Origin: an uncultured Pelagibacteraceae bacterium
GTDB lineage: Bacteria > Pseudomonadota > Alphaproteobacteria > Pelagibacterales > Pelagibacteraceae
Length of the DNA stretch: 46,512 nucleotides
Reading direction: 5' to 3'
Assembly: GCA_902606445.1 (NCBI GenBank)
Contig: CACLGJ010000005.1
Coordinates: 1-46,512, forward strand
Shown here in pieces: positions 1 to 7,505 of this stretch. The notes beneath the pieces are model-generated. The model was not told the origin of the DNA, did not search any database, and saw only the letters and a list, made by a program, of their open reading frames with translations. Within the stretch, counting starts at the first letter, position 1. The number at the start of each line of letters is the position of its first letter. Position numbers and translations under genes: made by a program.

Positions 1-373
1 TATCTTTAAAGTATTTTTCTACAGCTTTAATACTATTTACAGTGCCAAAGAAATTAACTCTGAACACTTTTTCCATTTGTTCCACATCTATATCTTTCTC
101 TTTTTTAGGATCCCAAGTACCTGTAGAAAAGAAACAAATATCAACATTTTCGTACTTACTTTTTATACTGTTGAACACCTCTTCACATTTTGATTTATTT
201 GTAACATCTAATTGAAAGCTTGAGATATTTTCATATTTGTCTGAAAGCTCATTTAATAAATCAACTCTCCTTGCAGATATAGCAACATTCCAACCTTCAT
301 TAGCAAACTTTATTGCTAAAGCTTTTCCAATTCCAGTGCTTCCACCAGTAATCCAAATAGTTTTTTTATTCAT
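1..373 (-). CDS. SDR family oxidoreductase, N-terminal part
   Basis: The gene starts at 373 and runs off the left edge, so only about 124 N-terminal residues are visible. They form a Rossmann fold with the short-chain dehydrogenase glycine motif (ITGGSTGIGKALA, residues 8-20) that binds NAD(P). An Arg pair after strand 2 (SARR) hints at NADPH preference. The catalytic Ser-Tyr-Lys part lies outside the window, so the substrate cannot be inferred. It is divergent from the TspO homologue, with a very short gap between the two starts. SDR family membership is secure; any specific reaction would be a guess. Confidence 0.85.
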   Translation of the reverse strand, partial: MNKKTIWITGGSTGIGKALAIKFANEGWNVAISARRVDLLNELSDKYENISSFQLDVTNKSKCEEVFNSIKSKYENVDICFFSTGTWDPKKEKDIDVEQMEKVFRVNFFGTVNSIKAVEKYFKD

Positions 374-397
374 ATTATTGTGATGTATAGTACTTAT

Positions 398-871
398 ATG
401 TTAAAAAATAAATTTTTATCATTTCTACTATTCTTCATTTTGACGTTTTCCGCTTCGTTTATTGGGGGTTTGGCGACAATTAGCTTCAAGGAGCCTTGGT
501 ATTCACAACTAATAAAATCAAACTTTAATCCACCAGAGTGGATTTTTGCTCCTGTTTGGACAGCTTTATATTTTATGATGACATTAGCTATTTGGCTTTA
601 CTGGCACAGCAAAAATAGGGATATGAATACAATTTATATTTATTTTATTCACATACTTTTTAATACAACTTGGAGTATTGTTTTTTTTGCTTTTCATAAC
701 ATTTTATTAGCTCTTATTAATTTAATGATTCTTTTATGTTTGATAATTATTCTAATTTTAAGATTTAAACGTGTCAATAATGTAAGTGCTTACTTAATGA
801 TTCCCTATTTACTTTGGAGTTCCTATGCACTATTTCTGAATTTTAACCTATTGATACTTAATTATGGATGA
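398..871 (+). CDS. tspO: TspO/MBR family tryptophan-rich sensory protein
   Basis: A small integral membrane protein of about 157 residues with five predicted transmembrane segments, the usual size and topology of the TspO/peripheral benzodiazepine receptor family. Family marks include the Pro- and Trp-rich stretch NPPEWIFAPVWTALY after TM1, a Trp-rich TM2 (AIWLYW), NTTWSIVFF in TM3 and LLWSSYALFLN near the end. TspO proteins bind porphyrins and act in stress or photosynthesis-related regulation in bacteria. The open frame reaches upstream to a GTG at 380 and an ATG at 383. The ATG at 398 is preferred because it places a short charged N-terminus directly before TM1. No Shine-Dalgarno site decides the start. 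The 3' end overlaps the next gene by 8 bases, so the two are probably co-transcribed. Confidence 0.85.
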   Translation: MLKNKFLSFLLFFILTFSASFIGGLATISFKEPWYSQLIKSNFNPPEWIFAPVWTALYFMMTLAIWLYWHSKNRDMNTIYIYFIHILFNTTWSIVFFAFHNILLALINLMILLCLIIILILRFKRVNNVSAYLMIPYLLWSSYALFLNFNLLILNYG

Positions 872-1967
872 TGTTGTAATAGTTGGTGGAGGAATAATTG
901 GGACTGCAACTGCATATTTCTTGTCTAAAGAGGGGAGAAGAGTAAAAGTAATTGAAAGAGACCCAACATATAAAACAGCTTCTTTCCCTTTATCATTAGG
1001 TGGCTTTAGAAGACAATTTTTTCAAACAGAAAATATATTACTTGGTAAATATGCTAGAGAATTTATTTTCCAAATACCAGAATTATTAAAAACAGAAAAA
1101 AATCCTAAACCAACAGCGAGTATGGTGACTAATGGATATTTATTAATGTTTGGACCAGAGCATGCAGAAGAACAATATAAGGCATTAGAGAACCATAAAG
1201 CTTGTGATGCAGGTACAAAAAATATTAAAGGGTCTGAGTTAACAAAATTTTTTCCATATATAAATAGTGACGGAATAGAAACAGCTACATTTACTGATAA
1301 TCAAAGCGAAGGATGGATTGATCCTTTTATGTTTCATAGTGCATTAAAAAGTAAAGCGATGGAACTTGGAGCTGAATTTGTTAAAGGTGAAATAAAATCA
1401 TTATCAGAAATAAAAGCTAAAACAATTATTTCAGCAGCAGGTTGTTGGACAAAAGAGTTATTAGAGGATATTCCAGTTGAACCGCAGAAGCACACGGTAT
1501 TTAGAGTTAAGTGCCCAAAACATATTCCTGAAATGCCTTTAACTGGAGATTTAACAACAGGAGTATATTGGAGACCAGAGGGAAAAGAATATTTAGCAGG
1601 ATCCCCAAAGTCAGTTTTTGATGCAGATGATTTGGAGCCAGCCTGGGATGATTTTGAAGAACTTGTATGGCCTGCATTGGCTCAAAGAATACCTGCGATG
1701 GAGGAACTAAAGTTAACAGGTGGATGGGCAGGTTATTATGATTGTAACAGACTCGATAATAATGCTGTTGTTGGAAAACATCCAAAATTTGAAAATGTTT
1801 ATTTGGCTACAGGGTTTACAGGCAGGGGGTTGATGCAAGCACCAGGTATTGGAAGAGCATTAACAGAATTAATTACTACTGGCTCTTATCAATCAATTGA
1901 TATTTCTAATATGGCTGTTGAAAGAGTGTTAGGCAAAGAAGCTAGGCCAGAACCTTACGTTCTTTAA
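864..1967 (+). CDS. FAD-dependent oxidoreductase of the DAO family, FOXRED1-like
   Basis: 367 residues. The N-terminus carries the FAD-binding dinucleotide fold (VVIVGGGIIGTATAYFLS, then VIERD ending strand 2), typical of D-amino-acid-oxidase/sarcosine-oxidase-type flavoenzymes. The C-terminal half resembles FOXRED1: WRPEGKEYLAGSPK, WPALAQRIPA, WAGYYDCNRLDNNAVVG and ATGFTGRGLMQAPGIGRA are close to what I recall of the mitochondrial protein. Enzymes of this fold oxidise secondary or primary amines such as sarcosine, dimethylglycine or glycine. FOXRED1 itself is a complex I assembly factor without a settled substrate. The gene overlaps tspO by 8 bases and converges on selO. Amine oxidation is plausible given the creatinase downstream, but the substrate is not shown by the sequence. 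Confidence 0.85.
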   Translation: MDDVVIVGGGIIGTATAYFLSKEGRRVKVIERDPTYKTASFPLSLGGFRRQFFQTENILLGKYAREFIFQIPELLKTEKNPKPTASMVTNGYLLMFGPEHAEEQYKALENHKACDAGTKNIKGSELTKFFPYINSDGIETATFTDNQSEGWIDPFMFHSALKSKAMELGAEFVKGEIKSLSEIKAKTIISAAGCWTKELLEDIPVEPQKHTVFRVKCPKHIPEMPLTGDLTTGVYWRPEGKEYLAGSPKSVFDADDLEPAWDDFEELVWPALAQRIPAMEELKLTGGWAGYYDCNRLDNNAVVGKHPKFENVYLATGFTGRGLMQAPGIGRALTELITTGSYQSIDISNMAVERVLGKEARPEPYVL

Positions 1968-1972
1968 ATTAG

Positions 1973-2003
1973 AAAAAAATTTTTGCTATCAAAATTTTTT
2001 ATT
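1973..2003. terminator. Possible weak AT-rich terminator between convergent genes
   Basis: Between the convergent FAD oxidoreductase and selO genes an imperfect A/T-only hairpin (TTTTG, loop CTAT, CAAAA, flanked by A and T runs) sits directly after the oxidoreductase stop. It has runs of T on both strands, so it could act in both directions. The stem is short and has almost no GC. In so AT-rich a genome such a structure can occur by chance, so this call is tentative. Confidence 0.3.
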
Positions 2004-2021
2004 TAGTTTTCATTTGATGTT

Positions 2022-3473
2022 TTAAGTTCCACAAAAAGTTTGATATTTTCTATCTAATAGAGAAGGGGTTTGATAATCAAAAATATCATTTTGTTCTGTA
2101 TAAGGTTCTTTTAAAATTTTTAATAGATGAGTTAAAGGCTTTAAATCCATTTTTTCTGCAGCTTTAAGTGCTTCTTCTACTTTGTGATTTCTTGGAATTA
2201 CAAGAGGATTAACAGTTTTCATTAATTTAAAATATTTTTCAGGAGAATTACTATTAATTTTCAGTCTTTCATTCCATCTTTTTTTCCAATTTTGAAAATC
2301 TTGATCTTCATAACTCTTATCTTTTTTTATTTTAATATTCATTAGATGACAAAAAGTATTTGTATAATCAGCTTTTTTTTGATGCATCCAAGTAAGTAAA
2401 TCAAGAATTAATAATTTATCTTTATCGTCTACACCAATTAAACCCAATTTATCTCTCATCATATCAAGCCACTTATCTTCATATACTTTTTCAAATGTAT
2501 CTACTATTTTAGTTGCTATCTTAATGGCTTTATCTTGATTTTCGTCAATCAATGGTATTAAGCATTCAGCAAACCTAGACAAATTCCATTTTGTAATAAT
2601 GGGTTGATTACAGTAAGCGTACCTTCCTGTTTGATCTATTGAACTAAATACAGTTTTTGGATCATATTCATCCATAAATGCACAAGGTCCATAATCAATT
2701 GTTTCACCTGAAATACTCATATTATCTGTATTCATAACACCATGAATAAAACCAACTCTCATCCAGTTGACAACTAGGTTGATTTGTTTTTTCATAACAA
2801 TAGTTAGGAGTTCTGTAGCTTTATTTTTAGAATTTTTTATATCTGGATAATGTCTATCAATCACATAGTTTAATAATATTTCTAGTTCATTATTTTTTTG
2901 TCTAGCAGCAATATATTGAAAAGTTCCAACTCTTATATGACTTGAAGCTATCCTAGTTAAAATTGCACCAGGTAGATAACTTTCCCTTATTACATTTTCA
3001 CCTGTTTTAACAACTGCCAAACTTCTTGTTGTGGGAATTTTTAGTCCATTCATAGCTTCGCTTATTATATATTCTCTTAACATTGGGCCTAATGCAGCTC
3101 TACCATCACCGTTTCTTGAAAATGCAGTTTTCCCAGATCCTTTAAATTGAATATCATATCTCTTATTATCTTTTGATAAGTGCTCTCCAATCAAAACTGC
3201 TCTACCATCTCCTAACATAGTAAAGTGACCAAATTGATGGCCAGCATAAGCTTGAGCAATACTATTACTACCTTCTGGTAAAGAATTCCCTGAAAATAAT
3301 TCTGATAATTCTTTATCACTTACCTTTGAAAAATCTAAATTTAAATCAGAGGATAAATCTTTATTAAATAGAACTAATTTAGGTTTTTTTACAGGGGTTG
3401 GTTTAACATTTTCTCTAAATGCACTTGGTAGATTGTAGTAAGTGTTGTTGAAATTCCAATTTATTTTATTCAT
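2022..3473 (-). CDS. selO: Protein adenylyltransferase SelO (YdiU family)
   Basis: 483 residues, full length for SelO/YdiU. This pseudokinase-fold enzyme transfers AMP from ATP to Ser/Thr/Tyr of target proteins, with a role in redox homeostasis. Family marks: AYAGHQFGHF and LGDGRA near residues 75-92, FKGSG with Lys111, the paired Glu134 in LREY, and MNTDN followed by IDYGP. Asp250, Asn251 and Asp260 match the catalytic base and metal ligands of the Pseudomonas enzyme at a constant offset of two. The C-terminus ends CGT, with Cys third from the end where animal SelO has selenocysteine and E. coli has Cys. The start codon lies just after the hairpin that ends the fdh transcript upstream. Confidence 0.95.
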   Translation of the reverse strand: MNKINWNFNNTYYNLPSAFRENVKPTPVKKPKLVLFNKDLSSDLNLDFSKVSDKELSELFSGNSLPEGSNSIAQAYAGHQFGHFTMLGDGRAVLIGEHLSKDNKRYDIQFKGSGKTAFSRNGDGRAALGPMLREYIISEAMNGLKIPTTRSLAVVKTGENVIRESYLPGAILTRIASSHIRVGTFQYIAARQKNNELEILLNYVIDRHYPDIKNSKNKATELLTIVMKKQINLVVNWMRVGFIHGVMNTDNMSISGETIDYGPCAFMDEYDPKTVFSSIDQTGRYAYCNQPIITKWNLSRFAECLIPLIDENQDKAIKIATKIVDTFEKVYEDKWLDMMRDKLGLIGVDDKDKLLILDLLTWMHQKKADYTNTFCHLMNIKIKKDKSYEDQDFQNWKKRWNERLKINSNSPEKYFKLMKTVNPLVIPRNHKVEEALKAAEKMDLKPLTHLLKILKEPYTEQNDIFDYQTPSLLDRKYQTFCGT

Positions 3474-3511
3474 AAAAAAGCGATTTATAACAATATAAAC
3501 CGCTTTTTTTT
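3474..3511 (-). terminator. Rho-independent terminator after formate dehydrogenase
   Basis: A 10-bp inverted repeat (GCGGTTTATA and TATAAATCGC, one G-U pair, loop of about four bases) is flanked on the minus strand by A's before and a run of six T's after. It lies directly downstream of the formate dehydrogenase stop codon, and its T tract abuts the selO start codon. It should end the fdh transcript and leave selO with little or no read-through. The A/T flanks are symmetrical, so it could also work on the other strand. Confidence 0.75.
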
Positions 3512-3524
3512 CTAATACTAAATT

Positions 3525-4724
3525 TTATTTTTTCTTATATTTAGCCGCTTCTTCAGAGCCTGAAGTCGCCGAACCTTTACTATAAGAGTGAGCACCCATT
3601 CCAGCTAATTGGCCATCTTTAACTATTAAATATTGATCTCTGATTTCTTTACCTTCAAAAAAACATTCTAATATTTCTCTAGTACCATCAGCATATCTTG
3701 CTTGTGCTGTTAAAGATGTTCCAGAAGTATGAGGTGTCATACCATGATGTGGCATGGTTCTCCATACGTGATCATTAGGCGCTGGTTGAGGAAACCATAC
3801 ATCTCCCGCATAACCACTTAATTGACCACTCTTTAATGCGTTCGCAATTGCATCACGATTACATATTTTACCTCTAGCTGTGTTGATAATGTAAGCACCT
3901 TTTTTCATTTTACTGATCATTGCTTCATCAAATAAGTTTTCTGTCTCTGGATGAAGTGGACAATTGATAGTTACTACATCACAAACTTTTACCATTGACT
4001 CAACTGTTTCATGAAATGTAAGATTTAACTCTTTCTCAACACTTTCAGGTAGTCTGTGTCTATCGAAATAATGTAAATGTGTATCAAAAGGCTTCATTTT
4101 TCTTAATGCATCTAAACCAATTCTACCAGCAGCAACAGTTCCAATATGCATACCCTCAACGTCATACGATCTATGAACAGCATCAGCAATATTCCAGCCA
4201 CCTTCGTTCACAATTCTATGTTGGGTATGGTAATCTCTTACCATTGAAACAATCATCATTACAATGTGTTCAGCTACAGATCTAGAATTACAATAAGTCA
4301 CCTCTACAACATCAATTTTATTATCCATTGCGGCTTGTAAATCAACATGGTCTGAACCAATACCTGCTGTGATTGCCATTTTAAGATTTTTAGCTTTAGC
4401 AATTCTTTCTTTTGTTAAGTAATATGGAAAGAAAGGTTGTGAAATTACTATATCAGCATCAACAATATGTTTGTCAGCCTCACATCCATCACCATCTTTG
4501 CTATTAGTTACAACTAACTCATGACCATTACTTTCTAAAAATTTTCTTAGTCCTAATTCACCAGATACACACCCTAGTAATTGACCTGGAGTATAATCTC
4601 TACCTTTAGGTGAAGGTAAAGTCATTCCATCTGGATATTTCTCTATTTTTGGTAATTCTGAAAGTGCATATGATTTTGGCATTCCACCTTTAGGATCATC
4701 ATATAGTATACATAATATTTTCAT
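3525..4724 (-). CDS. fdh: NAD-dependent formate dehydrogenase (metal-free, D-2-hydroxyacid dehydrogenase family)
   Basis: 399 residues. It oxidises formate to CO2 with NAD+ in the cytoplasm, without molybdenum or tungsten. The numbering coincides with the well-studied Pseudomonas sp. 101 enzyme: Asn146 (formate binding), the NAD motif around 195-203 (GTVAAGRIG), Asp221 (NAD ribose, giving NAD over NADP preference), Arg284 in NTARG, Gln313 and His332 of the catalytic pair. The C-terminal arm after residue 375 is also present. A good Shine-Dalgarno site (AGGAG, 4730-4734 on the minus strand) lies 5 bases before the ATG. The gene is transcribed alone, divergent from the ABC importer, and ends in a strong hairpin. 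In SAR11-type cells it would be the last step of methyl and formaldehyde oxidation. Confidence 0.97.
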   Translation of the reverse strand: MKILCILYDDPKGGMPKSYALSELPKIEKYPDGMTLPSPKGRDYTPGQLLGCVSGELGLRKFLESNGHELVVTNSKDGDGCEADKHIVDADIVISQPFFPYYLTKERIAKAKNLKMAITAGIGSDHVDLQAAMDNKIDVVEVTYCNSRSVAEHIVMMIVSMVRDYHTQHRIVNEGGWNIADAVHRSYDVEGMHIGTVAAGRIGLDALRKMKPFDTHLHYFDRHRLPESVEKELNLTFHETVESMVKVCDVVTINCPLHPETENLFDEAMISKMKKGAYIINTARGKICNRDAIANALKSGQLSGYAGDVWFPQPAPNDHVWRTMPHHGMTPHTSGTSLTAQARYADGTREILECFFEGKEIRDQYLIVKDGQLAGMGAHSYSKGSATSGSEEAAKYKKK

Positions 4725-4865
4725 TTAGTCTCCTGAATATAATTTATATTTATTTACGGCATCTAACATCATTTTTGGATCTCAAGCAATTGATTATTTT
4801 TGACTTGATTAAAACTTTTTCAAAATGAATTTTTAATAATTATTACAGACCCTGATATTAAGGAC

Positions 4866-4978
4866 TTGATAAGTGATCAAAAGAGATATTTCCTATAATA
4901 ACCATCATGAGATGGTCACTCGCAGAGGCTCAGTGAGCAACATTTAATTTGATCATTAAGATAAAACTGTCGATGATC
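4866..4978. promoter_or_regulatory. Candidate structured RNA or cis-regulatory element in the 516-base intergenic region
   Basis: The gap at 4725-5240 separates the divergent fdh and ABC-importer genes and holds no convincing ORF. Its more GC-rich core can fold into a three-way junction. The closing helix pairs 4872-4881 with 4948-4957 (10 bp, one G-U). Inside are two abutting hairpins: 4901-4916 (ACCATC, loop ATGA, GATGGT) and 4917-4935 (CACT/AGTG, with an alternative GCTC/GAGC at 4928-4938). The closing helix excludes two other hairpins, 4866-4880 (TTGAT/ATCAA) and 4951-4978 (GATCAT/ATGATC), a pattern seen in RNA switches. Strand is undecided: the element is about 140 bases from fdh and 260 bases from the binding-protein gene. 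I do not recognise it as a known riboswitch class. Confidence 0.35.
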
Positions 4979-5038
4979 TAAAAGAAACCAATAAGAATAA
5001 CCCAAATTTAATAATTAAAAAAAATTTTTGTTACTACT

Positions 5039-5160
5039 AATTTTTTATTCAAATGAATGTATTAGGATTTTTAACAGAAAGAGAAAAGCTGAGTGAATAA
5101 ATTTTTTATTCAATTCAAAGTTGATTTCACTTATAGGTTGTGTGCGACATTTATGTGCGA
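5039..5160. repeat. Two pairs of short direct repeats upstream of the ABC importer
   Basis: The 14-base string AATTTTTTATTCAA occurs at 5039-5052 and again at 5100-5113, 61 bases apart. Further on, TGTGCGA occurs at 5141-5147 and 5154-5160, 13 bases apart. The second pair is relatively GC-rich and lies just upstream of the possible promoter of the binding-protein gene, a position suited to a regulator site. No regulator gene is adjacent. The first pair could be chance in AT-rich DNA. Confidence 0.35.
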
Positions 5161-5177
5161 ATTGGAATGATTAAAAT

Positions 5178-5206
5178 TTGCAGAAACGTCCACCATATGT
5201 TTAACT
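5178..5206 (+). promoter_or_regulatory. Possible sigma70-type promoter of the ABC importer operon
   Basis: TTGCAG at 5178-5183 and TTAACT at 5201-5206 are separated by 17 bases and match the -35 and -10 consensus at four of six positions each. Transcription would begin near 5213. A very strong Shine-Dalgarno site (AGGGGG, 5231-5236) follows, four bases before the ATG at 5241, consistent with a highly expressed binding protein. The direct TGTGCGA repeats end 18 bases upstream of the -35 box. Confidence 0.35.
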
Positions 5207-5240
5207 TTATCTTTAAAACTTTAACTTAACAGGGGGAAAA

Positions 5241-6581
5241 ATGTTAACAAAAATGTTAAAAAGGCTAGCATCTACATTAACAGTAGCTGTAGCTTTATTT
5301 TCTTCACTCGCTTTACCTCAAAAAGTATTTGGTGCTGAAACTCAATACTTTCCAGTAGCAAGTAGCCGTGTTGGACCTTATTCAGCAATGGGTACTGGTT
5401 ACTATGGGGCTCAAATTGACTACATGAATTATGTCAATATGACAGGTGGAGTGAATGGAGTTATGCTTACATGGCAAGAGTGTGAAACTGAATACAACGC
5501 TGTAAAAACAGTTGAGTGTTATCAGAGACTACTTGAAAAAGATGGTCAGAGAATAGTTGTGTTTGATACTTTAGGAACACCAGGAGCATACGCAGTTATT
5601 AACCGTATGGCAAAAGACAATGTTGTTTTAGCTCAATATGGTTATGGAAGAACTGACGGTGCTGATGGAAGAGTATGGCCTTGGGTATTTAATGCTGCAA
5701 GTCATTATTGGTCACAAATAGCTGTTAAACTAAAATTTATGGCTGAGATCGAGGGCGGAATTGATAAGATGAAAGGTAAAAAAATCGTTCACTTACACAT
5801 TGACTCTGCTTACGGTAGAGAGCCATTACCAGCAATGAGAAAAATTTGTAACGACTGGGGAGTTGAGTTAATTGAAATATCAATTCCACCTCCAGGTTTG
5901 GAACAACAATCTCAGTGGCTGCAAATCAGAAAAGAAAAACCTGATTGGGTTACTTTCTGGGGAGCAGGTTCTGGAATGAATTCAACAGCAATGACTAATG
6001 CTGCTAGAATTAATTTCCCAAGAGATAGAATGATGTATGTAACATTCGGTGCTGCCGAAGAGGATATGTATCCAGCAGGTGATGCAGCTAAGGGAACTTA
6101 TGCTGTTGCTAATGCTTTACCAGGAGAATATCCATTAGTTAAAAACATCAAAGATAAAGTATATGGTAGTGGAAAAGGTAACTTAGCTGATCCAAATAGG
6201 ATTGGTTCAGTTTACTGGAACAGAGGACTAGGTGCTGCTGTAATGTGGATTGAGGGCTTAAGAAATGCTCAAAAAATGCACAACAAAGTTGGTAAGGCAG
6301 TTACTGGCGCTGAGTTTAGAGATGGTTACGAAGCTATCAATATGAATGAATCAAGAATGAAAGAGTTAGGTATAGATGGAATGTTAGCTCCATTCTCTAT
6401 TTCTTGTGCCAATCATGAAGGTGCTGGTAAGTTTGCTGTAATGCAGTGGGATGGAACTAAATTCAATCAGGTAACTGGTTGGGAAGCTCCAGGTGATCCT
6501 GCATTTATTAGAGGCCTAGTAGAGGCATCTGCAGCTAAGTTTGCTAAAGAGAACAACATTACACCAAAAAAATGTGGTTAA
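5241..6581 (+). CDS. HAAT-family ABC transporter periplasmic substrate-binding protein (LivJ-like)
   Basis: 446 residues with an N-terminal Sec signal peptide: basic MLTKMLKR, a hydrophobic core, and likely cleavage near VFGAET around residue 31. The mature part is a type I periplasmic binding protein of the branched-chain amino acid/amide/urea (HAAT) class. It delivers a small polar solute to the membrane complex encoded just downstream. Cysteine pairs in the WQECETE...VECYQR segment (about residues 80-94) and in ISCANHE plus the C-terminal KKCG could form disulfides. Many Trp and Tyr residues (RVWPWVFNAASHYWSQ) suggest a ligand not limited to leucine or isoleucine. It is the first gene of the operon, has the strongest ribosome site in the window, and is followed by a hairpin expected to raise its level over the membrane genes. 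The ligand is unknown. Confidence 0.9.
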   Translation: MLTKMLKRLASTLTVAVALFSSLALPQKVFGAETQYFPVASSRVGPYSAMGTGYYGAQIDYMNYVNMTGGVNGVMLTWQECETEYNAVKTVECYQRLLEKDGQRIVVFDTLGTPGAYAVINRMAKDNVVLAQYGYGRTDGADGRVWPWVFNAASHYWSQIAVKLKFMAEIEGGIDKMKGKKIVHLHIDSAYGREPLPAMRKICNDWGVELIEISIPPPGLEQQSQWLQIRKEKPDWVTFWGAGSGMNSTAMTNAARINFPRDRMMYVTFGAAEEDMYPAGDAAKGTYAVANALPGEYPLVKNIKDKVYGSGKGNLADPNRIGSVYWNRGLGAAVMWIEGLRNAQKMHNKVGKAVTGAEFRDGYEAINMNESRMKELGIDGMLAPFSISCANHEGAGKFAVMQWDGTKFNQVTGWEAPGDPAFIRGLVEASAAKFAKENNITPKKCG

Positions 6582-6610
6582 TTAATTTAGAGATAAATTA
6601 ATACTAATCG

Positions 6611-6653
6611 AAGGGGGAGTTTAAATAATCGAATTATTTTAAACTCCCCCTTT
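6611..6653 (+). terminator. Strong hairpin between binding-protein gene and importer ATPase genes
   Basis: A near-perfect inverted repeat, AAGGGGGAGTTTAAA at 6611-6625 and its complement at 6639-6652, with an AT-rich loop and a short T tract. It is one of the most stable structures in the window. Because the ATPase, permease and binding-protein genes belong to one transporter and point the same way, it probably works as a partial terminator or as an RNA 3'-end stabiliser. Either would give high binding-protein and lower membrane-protein expression. Confidence 0.75.
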
Positions 6654-6687
6654 AAATAAAATTTAATTTAATATAAAAGAAAGCTTA

Positions 6688-7503
6688 ATGAGTAACAGTT
6701 CAGCAAACATTCTAGACATAAAGAATATTGAAGTCAGATATGATAATGTTATCTTAGCTTTACACGACGTATCTTTGAAAGTTCCTAAAGGAAAAGTAGT
6801 TGCATTATTAGGAGCAAACGGAGCAGGTAAAAGTACTACATTAAAAGCAGTTTCAACCATGTTAGCTTCAGAAAGAGGCAAAGTTACAAATGGTTCAATT
6901 GAATATGATGGAAACTCAATAGAAAAACAAACTCCTTCGCAAATGGTCGGACTCGGGATGGTCCAAGTGTTAGAAGGCAGAAGGTGTTTTGGTCACTTAA
7001 CTGTAGAAGAAAATATTATTTCAGGAGCATATTCAAGAAAACTTTCAAAAGGGGATATTAATCAAGAACTAGAGAAAATTTACACATATTTTATAAGACT
7101 TAAAGAGAGAAGAAAAAGTCAAGCAGCATTTACATCAGGTGGAGAGCAACAAATGATAGCAGTTGCAAGAGCAATGATGGCTAAACCTAAAATGCTATTA
7201 TTAGATGAGCCAACAATGGGTCTCGCACCTCAGTTAGTTGCTGAGATTTTTAATATTGTACAAGAATTAAATACAAAAGAGGGTGTCAGTATTTTACTTG
7301 CTGAACAAAATACTAACGTTGCACTAAAAAATTCAGATTACGGTTATATCATTGAAACGGGAAGAGTTATGCTAGATGGTACTGCGCAAAGTTTATTAAA
7401 TGATGATAAAGTAAAAGAATTGTATTTGGGAATTTCAAAGAAAGGCAGAAAAAATTTTAGAGATGTTCTTAAAGAAGAAAGTTTAAAAAAAAGAAGTAAT
7501 TAA
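6688..7503 (+). CDS. HAAT-type ABC importer ATP-binding protein, LivF-like
   Basis: 271 residues. A complete ABC ATPase: Walker A GANGAGKST (42-50), Q-loop region before the VLEGRRCFGHLTVEEN segment typical of LivF, signature TSGGEQQ (149-155, Thr in place of the usual Leu), Walker B MLLLDEP (169-175) and a final His-loop region with Gln in AEQN. It powers uptake of the solute bound by the upstream periplasmic protein. A basic tail of about 25 residues extends beyond the usual LivF end. It is followed after 2 bases by the LivG-like gene. Confidence 0.93.
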   Translation: MSNSSANILDIKNIEVRYDNVILALHDVSLKVPKGKVVALLGANGAGKSTTLKAVSTMLASERGKVTNGSIEYDGNSIEKQTPSQMVGLGMVQVLEGRRCFGHLTVEENIISGAYSRKLSKGDINQELEKIYTYFIRLKERRKSQAAFTSGGEQQMIAVARAMMAKPKMLLLDEPTMGLAPQLVAEIFNIVQELNTKEGVSILLAEQNTNVALKNSDYGYIIETGRVMLDGTAQSLLNDDKVKELYLGISKKGRKNFRDVLKEESLKKRSN

Positions 7504-7505
7504 AG

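Noticed and set aside
1507-1785. Antisense open frame of 92 codons inside the FAD oxidoreductase
   Set aside because: Shadow of a well-supported gene; no start context, and the composition follows the opposite strand.
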